Origin: Acanthosoma haemorrhoidale
Taxonomy: Eukaryota; Arthropoda; Insecta; Hemiptera; Acanthosomatidae
Reading direction: 5' to 3'
NCBI GenBank assembly: GCA_930367205.1
Contig: OV884013.1
Location: 119,079,827-119,143,826 of the forward strand
DNA: 64,000 nt
Part shown: in pieces, positions 55,311-64,000 of the stretch
How the letters are laid out: each line of letters opens with the position of its first letter
How positions within the stretch are numbered: the stretch's first letter is position 1
Program-made: the position numbers and the translations under genes
Notes under the pieces: model-generated
The model's input: only the letters and a program-made list of their open reading frames with translations
What the model was told of the DNA's origin: nothing
Databases searched by the model: none

Positions 55311-57194
55311 GGATAAGCGGGTTCACACCACTTCAGAGTGATTTTCCTCACACTCCTTGGACCTATCTTTTACATTCTCTATTTCTAGATCAGAAATTAT
55401 AGTTTTAATTTACTCGCTAGTATTTATCAGAATTCTAAAGAGGAGTTTTTCAAATTTGTTTTTTTGAGCGAAGTGTTCCAAGCTTACGGTAAGTAAGAGG
55501 TCTAGAGAAGACAGTAGAAGGGGCAGAGGCATATATCTACCCTCGTGGTCAGTAATGGCTGTTTTTCCAACCAAAAGTTTTGTCAAACAGTTGTTTTTGT
55601 ATTCTCTTCAATAAACATTCACATGCGGTCGTCATCAACTGAAGTTCTTCCAAGTTCTGACTAGACTTCGTCTTCAAGGATGAAATCTATGTCACGTTAA
55701 TGTTTCGAGCTGCCGTTTGAAACGTTCTTTCACGCTTCCAACGCCACATACCTTAATAACGTTTCTGAATGGCCAAGTTTAAACTCGTAAAAGTAAATCT
55801 AGCAGAAGCGGAACAGAGCAAAAATATACAAAAATTAGTTATTTTTTTATGTTTTTAAATTTTACAACGCGTCAAATGTAATGATTATTTTTGGCATTAC
55901 AAATCGTTAATGATCTTGATCTTTTTTAGGTACTGGAGTTGCTTGATTTATTAGATGGAGTTGAAGTTTTTACAATGTTATTCTTCCGATCCTTTAAGGA
56001 GTTTGAGCATGCGTACAAATATTCGACTGTGAGATGGGTGTTACATCATACTATTCACAAGCAGACAGGTGGAGGCCTACAAGATGAGTCGTCAACTTGG
56101 TGAGGCTAATACTCAGTCTGTTGAGCTGTCCAAGGAGTGATTGCATTTCTCAAATGTTGACAATCGTATAATGGAATAAGATGAAACAAAATAATTTATA
56201 ATATAGAGAGCTAAAGTGAAGATTATCTGATATCCTGCATTGTTTTCCGTTTGCCTTCCCCTGGATGGCAAAAATCTTTCAAGCTGGAAATGCTCTGCAA
56301 TCAATCAACTGGACGATGATGTCATTTATACTCTCTATCATAAAGACGTGTTCTATTCTCGTGACGAATTAGAGCATCGGATTTTGTTTTTTTCGTCATA
56401 TATCACTTTGTTCTTTTGACACACACTTGACAATCCCGAAGGGTGGTATTCTACTACCAAACAAGTATACATTGAACAATAGTAACTTCGCTATTTGTAA
56501 GCTACAGATGATAGCAGCCGATGTTGAAGAGTGGTGATGAAGAAGCTGAGGTTGTGGCAACAGTGATTGTGAAAGTTGGAGTGCTAAGTCGAAGCAGATA
56601 TAATCTAGCCGACGGGAGTTAACTTGTTTCCGAACCGAACCAGCTTCCAGTGCTTGAGTCTCATTGTGGCCGGCAAGAACTCCGCAGTTTGTAACTCATC
56701 GAATTAAGTTGTTGGGGCAGTTTCCTGAGTTGCCATACAGAGAAACAAGAATATATGTTTGCAGAAACTACACATGAATCATAAGGAATGTTTAATTCTT
56801 AACATGTCCCACATCATACAAAATATAAAGCAATAATTGATAAAATTATCAGACCATGTACATCACCATCCCGGAGTATGACTTCTGTACTAGTAAATTC
56901 CTTAAACTACAGAAAATACAGAATACATTTGAAAGAACAACAACCAATTCACCAAGACCACTACTACCATCTTCAGACTACATGATACCACTAGCATTAA
57001 GTTTATTTATAACACTAAAAAAAATGACTAGGAAGAAGATACATAACGATTTTTTTTTAAGGTCCACCAGAAATAGTAGAAAAAAAAAATAATAACTAGG
57101 AAATAAAAAAAATAAAATAAACTTTAAAGGTCTAGGCACCATTTTTACAAAGTAGATTAAATAATCGGAAATATACTGTTCAATACCATACTAA
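55311..57194. other. No recognised gene
   Basis: Mixed composition. Small frames at 56113-56304 (minus) and 56856-57092 (plus) have no known motif. No repeat shared with the rest of the window seen. Confidence 0.35.
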
Positions 57195-57780
57195 AGGGTG
57201 TCCCAGAATTAGCGCAAGATTTTAATTTGCCGCCATTTGTGCAGTAAAGTGCTGGCAACCCTAAAAAAAACAATTTGACAGCTGACAGTTTAGGGTTAGT
57301 AAAAATGGAGCGTTACACGATACAACAACGTGTCTTTATTGTTGAACATTATATAAAAAATAATGAAAGTTTGGCCGCCGCAGTTAGAAAATTTCATACA
57401 AAATATGGTCAAAATCGAAGCAGTGCATGAGAGTGTTGTTGAAAATCCATAACACAGTTCTTTGTGCCGAAATTGGATGATATTGATGTGGCTAATATGT
57501 GGTTTCAACAAGATGGTGCCACATGCCATACAGCCCATGAAACAAATCAAATACTGCATGAGACATTTCCAGGTCGTGTACTCTCTCGTTTCGGTGATCA
57601 GAATTGGCCCCCTAGATCGTGTGATTTAACACCTTTAGATTTCTTTTTATGGGGTTATTTGAAAGTCAAAGGTCAAAGGTGTATGTCCACAAGCCCACAT
57701 CCACCCGTGCATCAAAAGAGGAAATTCAACGCTGCATCTACGAAATTCAACCACATTTATGCCAAATGGTCATGGAAAAT
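57195..57780 (+). pseudogene. IS630/Tc1-mariner-type transposase, internally deleted
   Basis: Starts with the terminal repeat AGGGTGTCCCAGAATTAGCG. The ATG at 57305 opens MERYTIQQRVFIVEHYIKNN, the N-terminal helix-turn-helix (DUF4817 type), which hits a stop near 57429. An AVHESVVENP linker follows in another frame. From 57449 the C-terminal catalytic part reads WFQQDGATCHTAHETNQIL and NWPPRSCDLTPLDFFLWGYL (second Asp and the block before the third acidic residue). A frameshift near 57675 moves the end (VYVHKPTSTRASKEEIQR, CQMVMEN) to another frame. The middle, with the first catalytic Asp, is deleted. The right terminal repeat would lie in the assembly gap. Confidence 0.88.
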
Positions 57781-58280
57781 NNNNNNNNNNNNNNNNNNNN
57801 NNNNNNNNNNNNNNNNNNNNNNNNNNNNNNNNNNNNNNNNNNNNNNNNNNNNNNNNNNNNNNNNNNNNNNNNNNNNNNNNNNNNNNNNNNNNNNNNNNNN
57901 NNNNNNNNNNNNNNNNNNNNNNNNNNNNNNNNNNNNNNNNNNNNNNNNNNNNNNNNNNNNNNNNNNNNNNNNNNNNNNNNNNNNNNNNNNNNNNNNNNNN
58001 NNNNNNNNNNNNNNNNNNNNNNNNNNNNNNNNNNNNNNNNNNNNNNNNNNNNNNNNNNNNNNNNNNNNNNNNNNNNNNNNNNNNNNNNNNNNNNNNNNNN
58101 NNNNNNNNNNNNNNNNNNNNNNNNNNNNNNNNNNNNNNNNNNNNNNNNNNNNNNNNNNNNNNNNNNNNNNNNNNNNNNNNNNNNNNNNNNNNNNNNNNNN
58201 NNNNNNNNNNNNNNNNNNNNNNNNNNNNNNNNNNNNNNNNNNNNNNNNNNNNNNNNNNNNNNNNNNNNNNNNNNNNNNNN
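57781..58280. other. Assembly gap (500 N)
   Basis: Exactly 500 unknown bases. It probably hides the transposon's right end and the body of an R1 copy, since repeats of both kinds stand at its two edges. Any reading frame crossing it is meaningless. Confidence 1.
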
Positions 58281-58455
58281 ATGGCTCCCCACCAGGCGGC
58301 TAGAGAGGAAGTTGGGGTGGGCCCCCTCTACTGACTTCTCCCCCTACTCTCACTGACGTCATAATCTTTATTAATAACAAAATATGGACATATAGATAGG
58401 TATAATATGAGAAGAGGGGAACTTTTAATTATTTTTCATTAAGAAGTGGCCACAA
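58281..58455 (-). repeat. R1 repeat copy f, upstream module
   Basis: Matches 21905-22053 (copy c): GGCTCCCCACCA-type block, CCCACTC..CTGACGTCATAA, GAGAAGAGGGGAACTT, GTGGCCACAAC. It keeps a perfect TGACGTCA (58354-58361). The body would lie inside the assembly gap. Confidence 0.75.
58354..58361. promoter_or_regulatory. CRE-like palindrome TGACGTCA in R1f
   Basis: Same 8-bp motif in the same position of the upstream module as in copy c (21958-21965). Function inferred from the consensus only. Confidence 0.45.
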
Positions 58456-60248
58456 CACAGCCCAAAAGCTATACTATAAAACTATAAAAAACATGCCACG
58501 CCATAAATCACGGTATATAACTTAACATACACATAGAAGGATATTTACAGATAGCAATACAAAAAAAAATATTACATTCAAATAATTACAAAATAAGTTT
58601 GAATCGTGATCAAAATGAAGTCTCAATGCAACCTTCAATAATTTCCTACTCCCAGTGGATGTTTTCTTTAGGGGATAATATACGTAAGTACGCAAACGAA
58701 TAAATTTAAAATAAACGTGAAAATATTTTTATTTTTTTTCATGGCATTGAAAATTATTTTTCCCTTGAAGTAGTCACATGTCCCCATCACGGACAAATAA
58801 TTCATAACTCACGGACTAATGACATGATTTCTAACTATCAACTATATAAAATAGCAATCACACAAGTTCCATTTTATTATTACAAAATGAATCTATTTAG
58901 GATTATAAATAATAATTATTTGAGTCTTGGAGCACTCAGATTAAAACTAAATTTTCACTCAAATTCCACAGAATATCGTGTAATTATGTCAGGTAAACCG
59001 TCTAACAATTAAACGTCTTCTAATATTTCAGTCAAAATTTCTTCACGTAAAAACCAACGATTCAAAATTTGTTTCTCTCATTCTGACCTAACGTCCTTAA
59101 TCAAATATAGGCACGATTTTCTTGTCGACATGATCCCTTCATAGAATGTCCCTCCATTTTCCATGTCCTTTTGGGCTGTTGTAAAATGTACCCTCAAAAT
59201 TTTAGATAGACCGCTACGGCAGACTATATATAAGAAGACATGAAAAATATGACTAAACCTTACCTGTCTGAAAGTGAAGCTCTCCGAGCTACCTCTAAAG
59301 CCTGTTGTCGGTCAATTTGGGTTACTAAATGATACCTCGGAGTAATAATACCATTGCAGTCGTTAGGCGGATCAAGTCTGTCTTTTTGATGGCCCTGTGA
59401 CCTTCCGACCCTAACCCCATAACCAAAAAGAAATAAAACAAAACGATACAGAACCGTATTGGAAATAAACAACAAACAACATTCCATCATTGTCAATATA
59501 GATGAAATACCGCTATAGTCCTGTGAGATAACCCCATTATTTTTTGCACAAGTGAGGGGCAATGGAGGAGAAATATGCTTTTAGTCCGCAGCAATGGCCA
59601 CGTGGAATAATCGGATTGGTGGTTATTCCGACCGCAACAAACAGGCATACAGCAACAACAACAAAGGATATTTCTGCTGAATGTTGGTTGCATGACAGCT
59701 GACAGGCCAGAGGTTCCCTCAGTCTCAGGCGTACTGCTGACCACTCAAAAGGGAATACCCTTGTTTTTTTTTTTCACGATGCCTCCATATAGAATTCAAT
59801 TAGCAAAGTATATTTAGACTTGACGAACAATGAAAGTTTTCAGTATTTTTAATTTGACCAAAAAAATATTTATCGACTTTTTGTTGTATCAACAAATTTC
59901 TCCAACATTTAATTTCTCCAAATATGCGTTAACCAATAGTAGGGGCTAGAAATGGAAGCGGCAATACCAAGAAGTGATCTTGGTGCGTAATCGAACTGCG
60001 TCGTATAAGCTGTGTGAAAATAAGGATTTTTCAGTAGAGATTTTATTTTTTAAAACAAACCTGGTTACTGAAATACAGCTTTTCAAAAAATAAAAAAGCA
60101 ACATTGACAAAATAGAAAATCGTTTATAATTATAAAGGTCCGGCCTAATCTGAGCGGAGTGCCAATCTCCTTTCGAATAGAAAAACTAAATAAATTTAAA
60201 GTAGTGTAGTACATATTATTTTTTTTTAATATACAACCGACAAACAAT
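58456..60248. other. No recognised gene
   Basis: AT-rich. Frames at 58824-59012 (plus), 59260-59562 and 59493-59744 (both minus) are unrecognised; the last two overlap in different frames and cover a GC-richer patch. Confidence 0.35.
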
Positions 60249-60865
60249 TTTTTTTTCCTTTCATAGCCCCTTTAAATTTACAGATAATTATATACAATTA
60301 TAGATCCTCAGGCGAATCTATTTACAAATTATTTTTGTATTTCCTGTAGCGTGGCTACATTATATACAGGCTTTGTTACTTTATAAAAATTATATAATGA
60401 ATAAACAAGTATAATGATACACATTATACGTGACTGGACTGATCTGACTAATAAAGGTGATGGGCCTCACCTTTTTGATCAACCTTAAAAGTAACTTACA
60501 TACTAATTCATAACCTAATTTTTCTGTCTGTTGCCATCGATGCGGGAGGGGTGGTGGGGTTATAGTGTTAAACATTGGGTTGGTTAGGTGCTGCAACGAG
60601 TCAAAAAAACTTGATGTGTCCCCGGCGGATGAACTCGCCCACCAACGGCACACCAAGCAACGGGTGCAGGTCAGCGTTCTTTAACCTCTCGAGAGAGGTA
60701 TGTCGGACCACTTTTCGCATGATTCCATTCTGGAAGTGTTGGAGACATTTGGCTGTATTGTCAGTCAAGTGGGTAAATAGCGGGGCACCGTACAGCAGAG
60801 CTGGCCGGAGTACACATTTATAGATCATCAGTTTGAGACGAAGCGACAGGTTGGGTGAAGTTTTT
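60249..60865 (-). pseudogene. LINE-C ORF2 C-terminus and 3' UTR
   Basis: The largest LINE-C copy. On the minus strand: MIYKCVLRPALLYGAPLFTH, then a CLQHFQNGIMRKVVRHTSLE segment, then GEFIRRGHIKFF. The frame breaks at a 7-A run (60604-60610) and resumes as FFDSLQHLTNPMFNTITPPP. The 3' UTR follows to a poly(A) at about 60249. The peptide aligns with LINE-B residues about 773-850, including the position where LINE-B has its stop (here the Gln of HFQN). 5'-truncated: no catalytic motif. Confidence 0.88.
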
Positions 60866-63800
60866 TTGTACTTTTTCTATTTTTGTCTTTAAAACAGATC
60901 AATTTCTGCATCATGTTTGTATTTAATACCGAGTAATAAATTAATGAGTAGAGCATAACAACGTTGAAAATATGAGAGCATTTTGTTTGTTTAACAAATC
61001 GAAAGATATCCTAAGAATGAAAAAAATAAATATTAGCAGACCTGTTATAAGATAAATTGTAGCGTTCCATGCATTGCTTATTCAGTATGAAACATTAAAT
61101 AAGGAGGTAAGACCTTTCTGACTCCAGACACTCTCTCGAGGGATATTGTGCAGAAAACTGAAGATGGCGCTGGAGAAGTATTCTTAACACTCACCATGCC
61201 AGAATGCTTACCGACTACTACAAAGTAATATATTTATACTCAGTTTTTTGGAGAATATATCTATATTATATATAGACTACCTATATATATATAGAATATA
61301 TATATACATATTTTTTTTTTTTTGCGGTTGAATGCTAAAGCCTATAAAAATACGGAAGTAAAGTTTTTATTTCCCATAAATTACGAGGTGTCATAAATTT
61401 TTACTCAGACAGTTATTTTAAATGGAGCCTTAGTATTATGAAGCGGTCACGGGTGACAAATGGTTCCAGCTGCTTTTAACAATTTATTCCGGAAAGAGTA
61501 AAAACTCGTTATGCTACACAAATGCAGGCTATTTTAAGGCCGTTATTCTTATTAGACATAATTTATAAACTTAAATCCGGGCCTATGCCATGCAATAATA
61601 TAGATATTTTAACAAATATACAATGAGCATTTGTAAATATAATTCTATTTAACTACGCGTTTCAATAACGCTATTTCGTTAGAAAATACTACACCTTTGT
61701 CTAGGAATCTATAGTGATAGGTCCTGGAAGTAATTATTCAAGTGTCAAGATGTAATGTAAGCCCGCATGATACAATAATCTTTCTATAATGTAATATACT
61801 TTTCTAGATGACATTTAATGAGATACAGTTTTTATGAATAAACTAAATATTTCTGATAATAAACTGGAATCATTTTTGGGTTTTTTCATCAATTCAATTC
61901 AATGATAAAGCATCATTTTTTATTTTATTTTGAAAATGTGTTTCTAGAAACATATTACCAGATTGTCATTATAAATGAATCGTGGTGATGATTAAATGAA
62001 AAAAAGTATTGCACTATAAATTTCTGTCGATATCGACGGCCTTGTTAATCGATAAGATTGTAAAATATTGCCCAATCACATGGCCTGGATATTGTGATCG
62101 TTTTTATTACTGTGGCCTTACTTTCATTATGAGGTTTTTATTGTGTATGTCTCTTAAAAACCTTCATAAAGAACAAACAAAATTTATTTTAATAGCTAAA
62201 TCCCACGACATTTCAGCTGGTTATTTTTTGGTTAAGGTTGTACAAAAATAAACGTACGAAAATGATTTCACTCACTTTTGATGTTTGCCAAGTCGGTACA
62301 TCTTAAAGACAACTTAAAGAGTGTTAATGATGTCATAATTATTTCAAAGATATTTTTAAAAAGTACGAGTTGTAGAGCCGAATACATAGATTATATATAT
62401 TAAAATTCTAAACGAGTTTCAATAGTTCTCTTTAAGTCAAAATTAACGCACACTCAATATTATTTGTTATAAAAGCTAGCGTTAGAGACTAAAGTAATAT
62501 AAAAAATAAAATGATGCATTTTTTTGGACAAAATACCGATAAGTTTTAAAATTTCATGTAATTATATTTTAAATTTACATTTTAGTTGATGACTGATGTA
62601 AACATATATTAAACAATAGGATGTATAACATAAAAATCATTTAAATCATGAAGAATAAATTCTTAGAACTATCAGTAATAATCAGCCGCACTCGATTCAT
62701 TTAACAATTACAACATACACTTTGATCCAAACTTCCGCCAAAAAATGTGGAAGACCACGACTTAAGAAAAACCATAATCCAAAGAAGTAATGATCCTGGA
62801 AGACATCAGTATTAAATTAAGTAAGATCATGAAAGTGACTTATTACTGAGGTAACAATGTCTTAGCAACAAAACATACAAATAACTTAAACTTGACTAAA
62901 TATTGCGCCTCATTAAATTGGAAAATAACCTAATTAAATTATTACAATTAATATTGTATGGATCTATCTATACAATTTAACATAGACATATTTATATATA
63001 AATCAAACAATACCAACATATTTTTAATTAATAAAATACCAACTGTCGTTAATGAATGTAATTCTTGTTCATCCTATACTATTAAAATATTAAGAGACAG
63101 CTTTTATTAAATACTGTTTATTTGTAATGTTGACAATCCTTCCCTGAGGAGTTTTGAGGTTAATATCAGCCTGGTATGGGTCGATTTAGCCTCGTAAAGG
63201 GAAAAATGTAGCTATTAGGGCATATAATTACTGAAATGGGTCTACGAATCCTACACAAAGGTATCAATAGTTACCTAGCAAAGACCCTGATATACTTTAT
63301 GTGCCAACACTTAAACCTATCTATTTAATTTTAATTTCTTTGGCAATTATTTTTATTTTTTATCCAGCAAAGGTTTCACTTTTGTACATTTTGTATTGAA
63401 GGGAAGACACACAGAGGAGGAGCCTTGCTGGTGTGCCCATTGACCGTAAGCTTTCGCAGATAGCTCCAATATCGGCCCTTTGTACTCACATTTTTAATAT
63501 CTCTTTCGTGTGCCATTCCTAGCCCGATTGTGTGTTTATCATTTAGTCAATTTTCCCAACTGTTAATTCATTTGAAATCCATTTTTTATTTGTCGGAGAC
63601 AAGAAAATCTTGCAAATAAAAGAAAAAAATTGAGTCAAGTCTTCATTGTACAACTAGGAGTTTAGTCAAAGCAGCCGAATCGATACTAATAACATCAAAT
63701 TACATCTCGTGTTGTAGGTTAACATGTGAACTCATAAAACACTGAGTAATCATAAATGGTTTTGAAAAACATATAAATGTACAAAACGACAATAAGCTTA

Positions 63801-64000
63801 TGGATATAAATATCAGCCATTTTCCACATTTTTATAAGTGGCTCAAGATGTCAGTTAATACTGTTGCCATATCAAAAAAAAGCCCGGGAGAAAGAAAAGA
63901 AAATTATTTTATTAAATTAAAGCTTTGCCTCTGCAGGAAATACCGTAAACTTCCCACCATTCGATATCAATTTTTAACACTACCCATTCCTACGATCCTT
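60866..64000. other. AT-rich, no recognised gene
   Basis: About 3.1 kb. TA-rich microsatellite-like stretches lie at 61255-61310. One 80-codon frame (62009-62251, plus) is unrecognised. No element end or shared repeat detected. Confidence 0.45.

Noticed and set aside
57464..58356. Long frames running through the N block
   Set aside because: Unknown bases do not stop translation in the computation; only the part before 57781 is real sequence.

Overview
The window reads as AT-rich, repeat-dense intergenic DNA from an arthropod, most probably an insect. The evidence is the mix of families: jockey-like non-LTR retrotransposons, a mariner fragment, a Tc1-like fragment, a transposase with the insect-type N-terminal helix-turn-helix (DUF4817 type), several MITEs, and an 18S rRNA fragment of metazoan type. 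No bacterial features are present (no operons, no ribosome-binding sites), and I can support no intact host protein-coding gene. A run of 500 Ns (57781-58280) marks an assembly gap.

Layout. 0-9 kb: little that is recognisable except a 400-bp purine tract (3.1-3.6 kb) and two copies of a modular repeat, here called R1. One copy (4.8-6.7 kb) is split by an insertion carrying a piece of 18S rRNA and flanked by a 13-bp target-site duplication. 9-19 kb: two foldback MITEs, a LINE-C fragment, and a 2.66-kb imperfect inverted repeat (16.24-18.90 kb). 19-32 kb: scattered 3' ends of LINE-A, two R1 copies, a fragment of another LINE (LINE-D) and a deleted DNA transposon with both ends preserved (30.07-30.56 kb). 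32-36 kb: a nearly complete jockey-type element, LINE-B, on the minus strand. It has a 5'-truncated ORF1 (zinc knuckles) and an ORF2 (endonuclease plus reverse transcriptase) broken by a single in-frame stop, and it lies against two older LINE 3' tails. 37-50 kb: another R1 copy, more LINE-A ends, LTR-like repeats, a Tc1-like relic, a 40-bp satellite array whose monomers carry TTCTAGAA, an internally inverted mariner relic, and two unrecognised adjacent open frames. 51-55 kb: a decayed tandem duplication with a unit of about 1.3 kb, then a LINE-A copy carrying a short LINE-A insertion. 57-64 kb: a broken transposase, the gap, the 5' end of an R1 copy, a LINE-C fragment and unannotated AT-rich DNA.

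How the parts relate. Nearly everything recognisable is a dead or non-autonomous mobile element. LINE-B and LINE-C share the C-terminal end of their reverse transcriptase ORF and are sister families. LINE-A is a separate jockey-like family represented mainly by its 3' end. R1 has one conserved body joined to at least two different upstream promoter-like modules. The most unusual objects are the 18S-containing insertion in R1, the modular R1 family with a CRE-like palindrome, the heat-shock-element-like satellite with a three-monomer higher-order period, and the long inverted repeat.
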